NCBI GenBank assembly: GCA_965247055.1
Contig: CBDFGE010000004.1
Location: forward strand, 62,001 to 126,000
Source of the DNA: CBDFGE01 sp965247055
Lineage (GTDB): Bacteria; Chloroflexota; Dehalococcoidia; Lucifugimonadales; JAGWBF01
Direction: 5' to 3'
Length of the DNA: 64,000 nucleotides
Shown here: one piece after another, positions 1 to 6,121 of the stretch
Layout: the number at the start of each line of letters is the position of its first letter
Position numbering within the stretch: the stretch's first letter is position 1
Position numbers and translations under genes: made by a program
Notes under the pieces: generated by a model
Told to the model about the DNA's origin: nothing
The model's input: the letters and a program-made list of their open reading frames with translations, nothing else
Databases searched by the model: none

Positions 1-1
1 T

Positions 2-148
2 GGCCCCAGGTGCAAAGCCTGCGGACGAATGCTGGCGGTGCGGGTATCCCGTCCCTGGTGGATTTACTGCTCCAACCACCGTTGCAAGAAGCTGAATAGC
101 AGTGAACCCAGCGCCCAGGAACCATTGACTTACTCATCCCCTCCGTGA
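2..148 (+). CDS. Zinc-ribbon-like protein, C-terminal fragment
   Basis: An open frame enters from the left edge and stops at TGA 146-148. The 48 visible residues hold two cysteine pairs (RCKACGRML and YCSNHRCKK), the layout of a small zinc ribbon. Small zinc-ribbon proteins of the phage Com type are common in phage genomes, but the similarity here is only to the general pattern. It sits just upstream of a strong terminator and the phage head genes, so it is probably a phage gene. The start is outside the window and the function is not known. Confidence 0.4.
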   Translation, partial: GPRCKACGRMLAVRVSRPWWIYCSNHRCKKLNSSEPSAQEPLTYSSPP

Positions 149-203
149 TAGGCTATCGCTAGTGGCTCCTTAGTGGCCCCCGCACATAGTGGTTCTTGAG
201 TGA

Positions 204-236
204 CCCCGTGCAGACTTTAGTCTTGCGCGGGGTTTT
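204..236 (+). terminator. Intrinsic terminator before the head genes
   Basis: A GC-rich stem (CCCCGTGCAGAC paired with GTCTTGCGCGGGG, one bulge and one G-U pair) with a four-base loop is followed by TTTTCTTTT. It separates the zinc-ribbon fragment from the protease gene, whose TTG start lies only a few bases past the T-tract. Confidence 0.75.
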
Positions 237-239
237 CTT

Positions 240-665
240 TTGGCTGATACCTTCCACCTCCAAGCCCTAATCGCCAAGGTCGATGAACAACTCGGCTTGG
301 TCATGGGCTACGCCATAGTGTGCGAAGAGGACGGCGAGCCCTACTTCGACCTCCAGGGCGACCACATCCCCGAAGACGCCATGCTCAAGGCGTCACTGGA
401 TTTCATGGAGCATTCTCGCCTAGTTGGTGAAATGCACGTCCGTGATGAAAACGGGAAGGTGGTGAAGCGGGGCACAGTACCGTTTCTCTTTCCCCTAACT
501 GCCGACATCGCCAAGTCCCTCGACATCTCTCCGCGTAAGACCGGCCTGCTGATAGCCATAAGGCCTGATTCCGACATGCTGGCGAAATTCCGAAGTGGGG
601 AGCTCACCGGCTTCTCCATCGGCGGCGCCCGCATCCGGGACGAGGGGGTGGACGATGCCGCGTAG
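240..665 (+). CDS. XkdF-like phage prohead serine protease
   Basis: This 141-residue protein resembles the XkdF/S78-type prohead protease domain that matures phage capsids. It shows the family pattern DLQGDHIPEDAM near residue 38, then GEMH (candidate catalytic His) near residue 63, and SGELTGFSIGGARI (candidate catalytic Ser) near residue 125. The start is TTG, the only usable start after the in-frame stop at 201-203; it lies at the end of the upstream terminator T-tract and has no clear Shine-Dalgarno sequence. The 3' end overlaps the scaffold gene. In relatives the protease and scaffold parts are often one protein; here they are split into overlapping genes. Confidence 0.8.
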   Translation: MADTFHLQALIAKVDEQLGLVMGYAIVCEEDGEPYFDLQGDHIPEDAMLKASLDFMEHSRLVGEMHVRDENGKVVKRGTVPFLFPLTADIAKSLDISPRKTGLLIAIRPDSDMLAKFRSGELTGFSIGGARIRDEGVDDAA

Positions 666-1731
666 ACGCATCATGCAGGAATTTCGCATCAATGAGATTT
701 CAAGCGTGGACAGTCCCGCTCAGGAAGGGGCGCGGGTGGCGATCCTGAAGCGGGACGAGCCGTCTGCGAAGAAGCACGGGGTCGAAAAGGGCATCGGAGA
801 CCTGGCCGACCTGCTGACCAGCGAGGAAGAGGGACACCAGCACGGCGTCAGCATCGGAGCTTATGAAGGCTCGGTTGAAATACGAGTCATGTACTCGCAG
901 GGACCGGAGGCCGAGGCATCCCATGACCACCCTGTCGTCCGCTCGCCTGAAGGCCAATACACCCTCGGCATGGTAGCCGGCCATACTCACGCCATAGACC
1001 AGGAAGCCATGAGCGGCGCCTTGCTGGCGCTGGTGACTAAAACCGAAGGAGGCGAACCCATGACTACTCAGATCGGAACCCAGCCGACGGTTGAAGAACT
1101 GGGAGCCCAGCTTGCCCGGGCCCACGCCGTGGTTGCGCTGACCGGGGAGCAGAGGGCGCACTTTGAGGCTCTGCCCGAAGAGGCGCGGACGGCGTTCCTG
1201 GCCAAGTCCGCCGATGACCGCAAGGCCGAAATCGGGGCCGTCACCAAGGCGGCGCAGGACGCCAACCCGGTGGTCTTCACGGCGGCGGACGGGACCGAGT
1301 TCCGCAAGTCCGACGACCCGAGGGCCATCGCCATGGCGAAACGCCTTGACGCCACCGAGCAAGAAAACGCGGCGCTCAAAGCGCGGGATGAACAGACCAC
1401 CCTGGAGAAGCGGGCCGAGGCCGAGCTTCCCCACCTGCCCGGCGACGTGAAGACTCGGGCAGCGATGCTCAAGGCCATCGACGGCATAGAGGACGAGGCC
1501 CAGCGGGAAGCGGCCCTGGGCGCGCTCAAGGCGCAGAACGAAGCCATGAGCAAGGCGTTCCAGACTTACGGGCACGGCGCCCAGCCGGAACCGGGCTCGC
1601 CCGCCGACCAGTTGGACAAGCTGGCCAAGGGGTATGCCGAGAAGAACGGCGGCACATTTGAGGCTGCCTACATGAAGGTCGCCGATACGCCGGAAGGTCA
1701 AGCGCTCTACCAGCAGATACGCGCCCATTAG
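655..1731 (+). CDS. Capsid scaffold / protease C-terminal protein with internal scaffold start
   Basis: The likely start is ATG 655, overlapping the protease stop, or ATG 673. The N-terminus (INEISSVDSPAQEGARVAIL) resembles the segment that follows the protease domain in XkdF-type proteins. A His-rich stretch (about residues 60-125) follows, then a long charged, Ala/Glu/Lys-rich alpha-helical part typical of phage scaffolds. An internal in-frame ATG at 1060, preceded by AAGGAGGCG at 1046-1054, could give a separate scaffold of about 223 residues. This nested arrangement is well known in phages such as lambda (C/Nu3). It lies directly upstream of the decoration and major capsid genes. Confidence 0.65.
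   Translation: MPRRRIMQEFRINEISSVDSPAQEGARVAILKRDEPSAKKHGVEKGIGDLADLLTSEEEGHQHGVSIGAYEGSVEIRVMYSQGPEAEASHDHPVVRSPEGQYTLGMVAGHTHAIDQEAMSGALLALVTKTEGGEPMTTQIGTQPTVEELGAQLARAHAVVALTGEQRAHFEALPEEARTAFLAKSADDRKAEIGAVTKAAQDANPVVFTAADGTEFRKSDDPRAIAMAKRLDATEQENAALKARDEQTTLEKRAEAELPHLPGDVKTRAAMLKAIDGIEDEAQREAALGALKAQNEAMSKAFQTYGHGAQPEPGSPADQLDKLAKGYAEKNGGTFEAAYMKVADTPEGQALYQQIRAH
1046..1062 (+). promoter_or_regulatory. Internal ribosome binding site for nested scaffold
   Basis: AAGGAGGCGAACCC precedes an in-frame ATG at 1060 inside the scaffold gene. The Shine-Dalgarno match and spacing are as good as those of the neighbouring capsid genes, so a shorter scaffold product is likely. Confidence 0.5.
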
Positions 1732-1741
1732 GAGGTTTCAC

Positions 1742-2143
1742 ATGGCTACCACCAACGCAGTCGCAACCAACACCTACAAGGCGGCGACTGATTTCGCTGC
1801 CGGGGACCTGGGCAAGTTGGTACGCATCAGCGCCGCCGATACCGTATCCATCGTGGATGCCGTCACGCAGACGCCCATCGGCGTACTGGCCGAAGCTCCG
1901 GCCAAAGCGGGCCAAGCCGTTCCCGTTGCGCGTTTACAGGGGATTATCAAGGTCCACGTCGGCGGCGCAGTCACCGCCGGGCAATTGGCCGTCCCAGCCG
2001 CCGACGGTCGAGTCACCGGCGTTGTGGACATCAACTCGATTCCTGCCGACACAATGTCCGTCGGTGTATTCAATGCCGGCGGGGCGGCGGGCGAGCTCAT
2101 CGCATTGAACGCCCAGCCGGTTGGCGGAAATACCTCGGCGTAA
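1742..2143 (+). CDS. Capsid decoration (cement) protein, DUF2190-like
   Basis: This 133-residue, Ala/Val/Gly-rich, Cys-free beta protein has the pattern AATDFAAGDLGKLVRIS, then GVLAEAPAKAGQAVPVARLQG and GGAVTAGQLAVPAADGRVTG, as in the DUF2190 or 'capsid cement' group. It lies between the scaffold and the major capsid gene, the usual place for decoration proteins. GGAGG six bases before the ATG supports the start. Family assignment is by pattern and position. Confidence 0.65.
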   Translation: MATTNAVATNTYKAATDFAAGDLGKLVRISAADTVSIVDAVTQTPIGVLAEAPAKAGQAVPVARLQGIIKVHVGGAVTAGQLAVPAADGRVTGVVDINSIPADTMSVGVFNAGGAAGELIALNAQPVGGNTSA

Positions 2144-2153
2144 GGAGAGAATC

Positions 2154-3188
2154 ATGCCCTACATTCAACCATCCAGTTCCGACGTTCACATTGACCAGGC
2201 GTTGACGAACATGTCGGTGGCTTTCCTGCAGGCCGACACTCAGTTCGTGGCGCGGCGCGTGTTCCCGGAAATCCCGGTCATGAATCAGTCGAATAAGTAT
2301 TTCGTCTACGACCGGGGCGAGTGGAACCGCAACCAGATGAGGCCCCGCGCCCCGGGGACCGAGGCCGACGTGGGCGCGATGGCCATCTCCACCGAAAGCT
2401 ATCTGGCCGACCTGTTCGCGCTGGCGCGGATCGTGCCTGACGAGGTTCGGAGCAATGCCGATTCGCCGGTGGCCCCCGACCGGGAAGCGGCGGCGTGGCT
2501 GGCGCAGCAGGCGCTGCTCAACCTGGAGACGGGGTGGGCTGCGACGTATTTCGCGCCGGGAGACCCGGGAGATATGTGGACCTTCGACGCCGACGGCGTC
2601 GCCAGCAGCGCGACCGCCGCCGGCTTGTTCGACCCAAGGGACGCCGGCAACAATCAGATACTGCAATGGAACGACGCCAGTTCGACTCCCATTGAAGACA
2701 TCCGGCGGGCCAAGCGGACCGTGGGAGAAGCGACGGGATTCCGCCCGAACACGCTGGTCTTGGGACGCCCTGTGTTCGACACGCTGCTGGACCACGGGGA
2801 CATCGTGGGCCGGCTGGACCGGGGCCAGACGGCGGGGCCAGCCATGGCGACGCGGGACTCGCTGGCGGCCCTGTTGGAGGTCGCCAACATCTACGTCATG
2901 GACGCCATTCAGAACACGGCAGCAGAAGGCGCAGACGCTGTTCATTCGTACATCGGGGGCAAGCACGCCCTCCTCATCTACTCGGCGCCGGCGCCCGGCC
3001 TTATGACGCCCTCGGCGGGCTACACCTTTCGCTGGACCGGCATCGATGGCAGTGTTCCGGGCGGCGCCCAGGTCACCCGGTTGCGGGATGACAAGAAGCA
3101 CTCCGATTGGTTCGAGATCCAGACCGCCTACGACCAGAAGCTGATCTCCGCCGACCTGGGATGCTTCTTCGGCTCGATAGTGGCGTAG
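2154..3188 (+). CDS. Phage major capsid protein (gpE-like)
   Basis: The start ATG 2154 follows AAGGAGAG and gives 344 residues. The N-terminus (HIDQALTNMSVAFLQADTQ) and the following FVARRVFPEIPV resemble the gpE-like major capsid family of myophages and siphophages. The length, the position after scaffold and decoration genes, and the lack of a signal peptide fit. It should form the shell of the head, with the upstream protease and scaffold acting in assembly. Confidence 0.8.
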   Translation: MPYIQPSSSDVHIDQALTNMSVAFLQADTQFVARRVFPEIPVMNQSNKYFVYDRGEWNRNQMRPRAPGTEADVGAMAISTESYLADLFALARIVPDEVRSNADSPVAPDREAAAWLAQQALLNLETGWAATYFAPGDPGDMWTFDADGVASSATAAGLFDPRDAGNNQILQWNDASSTPIEDIRRAKRTVGEATGFRPNTLVLGRPVFDTLLDHGDIVGRLDRGQTAGPAMATRDSLAALLEVANIYVMDAIQNTAAEGADAVHSYIGGKHALLIYSAPAPGLMTPSAGYTFRWTGIDGSVPGGAQVTRLRDDKKHSDWFEIQTAYDQKLISADLGCFFGSIVA

Positions 3189-3194
3189 GAGCGG

Positions 3195-3551
3195 ATGATG
3201 GTTGCTGTTCATAAGCTCCGACACTGGAAGCAGCAATACCACCCCAACGCGGCCTTCATCTGCCGCCGCCGCATGGCGTGGGGCGGCAGAGTTTACCTGC
3301 CAGGCGCTCCCATTCCCGCTGAACTGGCGGCCAACAAAGCCAAGCTGCGCCGGTTCTGGGAAGCGGGCTGGATTGAGCTTGCCGAGTTCCAGGCCCCGGA
3401 CGTCGCCACCGGACAACCCGCCGAACCCGAGTTGCGCGAGGAGGTGACGTTGGAGCAGCGCGGCTCCTGGTACGTCGTCACGTTGCCCGACGGGACCGAA
3501 CACAAGGCGCAGGGAAGCGAGGCGCGGGACGCATTGCTGGCGGAGCTATGA
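3195..3551 (+). CDS. Small protein after the capsid gene, possible head-completion protein
   Basis: This 118-residue basic protein starts seven bases after the capsid stop (ATG ATG at 3195-3200). No enzyme motif is visible. The first half is Arg/Trp-rich (RRRMAWGGRVYLPGAPIPAEL) and the C-terminus holds a short beta-like part (RGSWYVVTLPDGTEHKAQG). Small proteins at this point in tailed-phage maps are often head-tail connectors or capsid accessory proteins. I do not recognise the family. Confidence 0.5.
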   Translation: MMVAVHKLRHWKQQYHPNAAFICRRRMAWGGRVYLPGAPIPAELAANKAKLRRFWEAGWIELAEFQAPDVATGQPAEPELREEVTLEQRGSWYVVTLPDGTEHKAQGSEARDALLAEL

Positions 3552-3610
3552 AGCCGACCATATTGGCATGGCGTTGCCGCTTATCTGGGGCCGGCTGAAG
3601 GGATGGCTCC

Positions 3611-3784
3611 ATGACACTTAAGGCGCGAGGGACTGTAATACGGAAGTCCCAACGGGAAGGGGGCCTACGAGCTGGCCTCCCGGATGATGACGCCCAAGGG
3701 GTTCTGGGCCAGGATAAGGGCTCTCTGGAGGGGAGCATAGCAATGGCCAAGGTGACCGTTGGAGGCGAGGGACTGATCGCATGA
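3611..3784 (+). CDS. Small hypothetical ORF, doubtful
   Basis: A 57-codon ORF (ATG 3611) ends in an ATGA overlap with the next small membrane-protein gene, which is the only evidence for it. The composition is basic then acidic, with no recognised domain. The region 3552-3780 holds several tiny overlapping ORFs and may be a decayed connector gene. Confidence 0.25.
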   Translation: MTLKARGTVIRKSQREGGLRAGLPDDDAQGVLGQDKGSLEGSIAMAKVTVGGEGLIA

Positions 3785-3966
3785 GAGCGACCATAATTCA
3801 CATCAACGCCCTGGTCACCTGCGTACTGCTCTTTAGCCTGTCTTTGTTCATGGCATGGAGGGGGGAGATGTGTGGGGCAGTGGGTATCGCGGGGACCATC
3901 GGCGTTGTAGCAGTACATTTTGCGAAGTCGTCGAACGGCAAAGAGGATGACGACGGCTGCGAGTGA
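3781..3966 (+). CDS. Small phage membrane protein with two hydrophobic segments
   Basis: This 61-residue protein has an N-terminal hydrophobic helix (ALVTCVLLFSLSLFMAW), a second one (VGIAGTIGVVAVHF), and an acidic C-terminus. Its ATG overlaps the preceding stop. It lies between head and tail genes. Small membrane proteins in phage structural regions can be holin-like or exclusion proteins, but nothing here assigns a role. Confidence 0.45.
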   Translation: MRATIIHINALVTCVLLFSLSLFMAWRGEMCGAVGIAGTIGVVAVHFAKSSNGKEDDDGCE

Positions 3967-3975
3967 GGCAAGACC

Positions 3976-4098
3976 ATGTGTGACTGGTGGGAAGACCATA
4001 GAGGCAAGGTCATAGCTGCGGTGGTCACGTTCCACGCTGGCGTGGCAGTTGGTTTTGTGGTTGCCTCTCGCCTAGGGCGACTCAAGGAAGGAAGGTGA
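3976..4098 (+). CDS. Very small single-helix membrane protein
   Basis: A 40-codon ORF (ATG 3976, stop 4096-4098) encodes a short polar start (MCDWWEDHRGK), one hydrophobic helix (VIAAVVTFHAGVAVGFVVA) and a basic tail. Its last bases (AAGGAAGG) supply the ribosome site of the next gene. With the preceding ORF it forms a pair of small membrane proteins. The function is unknown. Confidence 0.4.
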   Translation: MCDWWEDHRGKVIAAVVTFHAGVAVGFVVASRLGRLKEGR

Positions 4099-4099
4099 T

Positions 4100-4588
4100 A
4101 TGGCCACGCTCCGGGTAACGACACAGCGTAGAGGGGGCAAGAAGCTCCAAAGACTGCTCAGGGAAGCTGGCAAGGGCGGCGTCTCAGGCGTCAAGGTCGG
4201 GTTCTTCTCGACGGCCAGGTACGAGGATGGCACCCCTGTGGCTGCAGTCGCAGCCTGGAACGAGTTCGGGACGGAGACCATCCCGGAACGGCCCTTCTTC
4301 CGCAACGCCTTGGCCGAGTCTGAGCGCAGCGTAGGCAGGATTCTCCAGGCTGGCCTTAACACCAAGAAGATGGTGGTGGACGAGCAGCTTGCAGGCCGAG
4401 TGGGTGCGCATGTTCAGGGAAAGATCCAAGACAGCATTACATCTCTCAAGGAGCCGCCTAATTCCCCAGCGACCATCGCCCAGAAGCGGAAGAAGCTACA
4501 TGGCAAGAAGGGAACTGGCGGTGGAGAGACCCCGCTTATCGATACAGGGGTAATGTTGCATGCCGTCGCCTGGGAGGTGGAGCAGTGA
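4100..4588 (+). CDS. HK97 gp10-like head-tail / tail completion protein
   Basis: This 162-residue protein carries the family signature AAWNEFGTETIPERPFFRNA at about residues 51-70, after VKVGFFSTARYEDGTPVA, and a C-terminal LIDTGVMLHAVAWEVE. Proteins of this group (HK97 gp10, Mu gpG-like) join head to tail or complete the tail. The stop codon lies inside a 19-bp sequence (4571-4589) that is repeated just before the next late gene at 5218-5236. A toxin-antitoxin module therefore splits a junction where this gene and its neighbour were probably translationally coupled. Confidence 0.8.
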   Translation: MATLRVTTQRRGGKKLQRLLREAGKGGVSGVKVGFFSTARYEDGTPVAAVAAWNEFGTETIPERPFFRNALAESERSVGRILQAGLNTKKMVVDEQLAGRVGAHVQGKIQDSITSLKEPPNSPATIAQKRKKLHGKKGTGGGETPLIDTGVMLHAVAWEVEQ

Positions 4589-4589
4589 G
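4571..4589 (+). repeat. Left copy of 19-bp direct repeat around TA module 1
   Basis: TGGGAGGTGGAGCAGTGAG recurs at 5218-5236 as TGGGAGGTGGAGCGGTGAG (one mismatch). It contains the end of the gp10-like gene, a Shine-Dalgarno sequence and the GTGA stop/start overlap. The two copies flank the HigBA-like module almost exactly. Confidence 0.85.
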
Positions 4590-4599
4590 TCCGACGGTC

Positions 4600-4893
4600 C
4601 TAACCAGGCTGCTGGCTGATGGCCAGCCGGACGTTCAGGGCCTCCAAGACCTTGAACAGGGTCTCGATGCGAGGATTGCCGTCGCTGGAAAGGGCGCGAT
4701 AGAGCGCTTGCCTTCCCAATCCGCTGGACTCGGCGACGGAGGTCATGCCTTTGGCCCGCGCCACGTTGCCGAGGGCCTTGGCGAAGTACCTGGGGTCATG
4801 TTCCCCCAGGGCGGCGTTGAGGTATTCGACCAACGCCTCGTCGGAGTCGAGGAAATCCACCACATCGAATTTCTTGAGTTTGATCGTGCTCAC
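4600..4893 (-). CDS. HigA-like antitoxin (TA module 1)
   Basis: This 97-residue protein of the 'putative addiction module antidote' type has an N-terminal acidic part and a Cro/cI-type helix-turn-helix (VAESSGLGRQALYRALSSD, then GNPRIETLFKVLEALNVRL). It is the second gene of a toxin-first operon, starting one base after the toxin stop. It should bind and neutralise the toxin and repress the shared promoter. The module lies antisense to the late operon, between the gp10-like gene and the next connector gene. Confidence 0.85.
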   Translation of the reverse strand: MSTIKLKKFDVVDFLDSDEALVEYLNAALGEHDPRYFAKALGNVARAKGMTSVAESSGLGRQALYRALSSDGNPRIETLFKVLEALNVRLAISQQPG

Positions 4894-5181
4894 CTAAACC
4901 TCCTTCGCCATCTGCTGGGCTTGCCGTATATCCCGCCTTTGGCTGGCCTTGTCTCCGCCACAGAGCAGGATGACGACCGTCTGCTGGCGAATGGTGTAGT
5001 AGGCGCGGTAGCCCTGGCCGACATTGACTCGAAGCTCGCTGATGCCGCCGCCAACCGATCTGTGGTCGCCAAAGTTGCCGTCCTCAATGCGCTCCAGACG
5101 GGTAAGGATCGACGCTCTAGCACGGAGGTCACGCAGTCCAATGAGCCACTCCTCGAAGACCTCCGTGTAGACGAGTTCCAT
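4894..5181 (-). CDS. RelE/ParE-superfamily toxin, HigB-like (TA module 1)
   Basis: This 95-residue toxin carries the family marks FEEWLIGLRDLRARASILTR, GQGYRAYYTIR and VVILLCGGDKASQRRDIRQA. Relatives are ribosome-dependent mRNA interferases or related killer proteins of the HigB group. The toxin gene comes first, as in HigBA loci. ATG 5181 lies exactly six bases after a -10-like hexamer with a TTGACA 17 bases further upstream, so the mRNA would be leaderless. An inverted repeat CTGTC/GACAG at 5189-5208 overlaps the promoter and could be the antitoxin operator. Confidence 0.85.
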   Translation of the reverse strand: MELVYTEVFEEWLIGLRDLRARASILTRLERIEDGNFGDHRSVGGGISELRVNVGQGYRAYYTIRQQTVVILLCGGDKASQRRDIRQAQQMAKEV

Positions 5182-5187
5182 ACCCGC

Positions 5188-5216
5188 ACTGTCTCACATA
5201 AGGGACAGCGTGTCAA
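5188..5216 (-). promoter_or_regulatory. Promoter of TA module 1
   Basis: On the - strand, TTGACA (5211-5216), a 17-base spacer and GACAGT (5188-5193) precede the toxin ATG by six bases. The -35 element starts one base from the right copy of the 19-bp repeat, so the promoter belongs to the inserted module. Confidence 0.6.
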
Positions 5217-5217
5217 A

Positions 5218-5236
5218 TGGGAGGTGGAGCGGTGAG
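5218..5236 (+). repeat. Right copy of 19-bp direct repeat around TA module 1
   Basis: TGGGAGGTGGAGCGGTGAG supplies the ribosome site and GTG start (5232) of the next late gene. It is the near-identical partner of 4571-4589. Confidence 0.85.
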
Positions 5237-5588
5237 CAGGTCCTTCGCCAGCAAACGACTCAAGGAACCGGCCACCCTGATTCAGAGAGGCCCCGATGAG
5301 ATCGTCAATCGCAGGCCGGTGCCAGGCGCAGAGAAGCGGACTGACATCACCGTGGTGAGCGCACCGCCCGACGCGGCCAAAATGCGTCAGATGTTGACTG
5401 AGGGCACACGTCTCACTGAATCGAGGACGTTCTGGATCGAGGGAGTGAAGGTTGAGCCGGTCGGTGTGGGCGCGAATGCTTCTGGGGGAGACGTGATCGA
5501 GTACGGAGGCGTTTCCTACAGGGCGCAGCACGTCGAGGCTTGGCCGGGGTTTGTCGAAGTCCTGGGAGTCCGGGGGGAGGGCCAGTGA
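5232..5588 (+). CDS. Head-tail joining / connector protein
   Basis: I choose GTG 5232 (product about 118 residues) because GGAGGTGGAGC lies just before it and because the upstream repeat copy has the same GTGA overlap; ATG 5217 is possible but lacks a ribosome site. The C-terminal half (ESRTFWIEGVKVEPVGVGAN, then DVIEYGGVSYRAQHVEAWPG) looks like a small beta-barrel connector of the head-closure type. Its 3' end overlaps the next gene by GTGA. Position between gp10-like and neck proteins supports a head-tail joining role. Confidence 0.55.
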   Translation: MSRSFASKRLKEPATLIQRGPDEIVNRRPVPGAEKRTDITVVSAPPDAAKMRQMLTEGTRLTESRTFWIEGVKVEPVGVGANASGGDVIEYGGVSYRAQHVEAWPGFVEVLGVRGEGQ

Positions 5589-6118
5589 TCGCGCCAACGA
5601 CAGCCAGCCTTGAGGATGCCGTGGCGGAGCTCGTCGCGGCAGGGTCAGGTGTTGACTACAACAGTGTGCTGTCCGGCAACAAAGGCACTCCCGTGCCGGA
5701 CGGTCTATTCGCGTCGCTGGTGCTGATTCACCAGGCCATCGAGGGAATACCGGCAACCGTGATGAGCCTTGCTTCAGACGAGGCCGACCTGGACGCTCTG
5801 ACAATAGCGACGGTCCGAGGGAGGTACTCGGTTCAGTGGTTTCGCACCGGAGCACACGAGGCGGCCACGAGGTTGTCGGTGTGGGTCTGGTCACCTGAAG
5901 GGGTGGCGCAGGCGCAACAGGCCGATCTGACGGTGTTGCGGGTCTCCGACGTTCGGCAGCTCGACGACGTGGTGTCTGGGGCCTGGGAGGAACGAGCCGG
6001 GCTGGACATTGACGTTGGCTACACGCAGAAGATGGACCAGACGGTCGGCCGCTTGAAAGCCGCTCCTATCGAGGTCGGGGCAGGTGATAGCACCGAGACC
6101 ATTACAGTGGAGGTTTAG
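5585..6118 (+). CDS. Phage neck / tail terminator protein (LIC_12616-like)
   Basis: GTG 5585 overlaps the previous stop (GTGA). The 177-residue product contains VQWFRTGAHEAATRLSVWVW, then VRQLDDVVSGAWEERAGLDI and DVGYTQKMDQTVGRLKAAPI, a pattern I associate with LIC_12616-type phage neck/terminator proteins. Such proteins cap the tail tube at the neck. The next gene is the sheath, three bases downstream, so it is in the expected place. Confidence 0.6.
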   Translation: MIAPTTASLEDAVAELVAAGSGVDYNSVLSGNKGTPVPDGLFASLVLIHQAIEGIPATVMSLASDEADLDALTIATVRGRYSVQWFRTGAHEAATRLSVWVWSPEGVAQAQQADLTVLRVSDVRQLDDVVSGAWEERAGLDIDVGYTQKMDQTVGRLKAAPIEVGAGDSTETITVEV

Positions 6119-6121
6119 ACA

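Noticed and set aside
4585..5235. 216-codon + strand ORF opposite TA module 1
   Set aside because: It is antisense to two clear TA genes; only its last codons (the 19-bp repeat) are meaningful.
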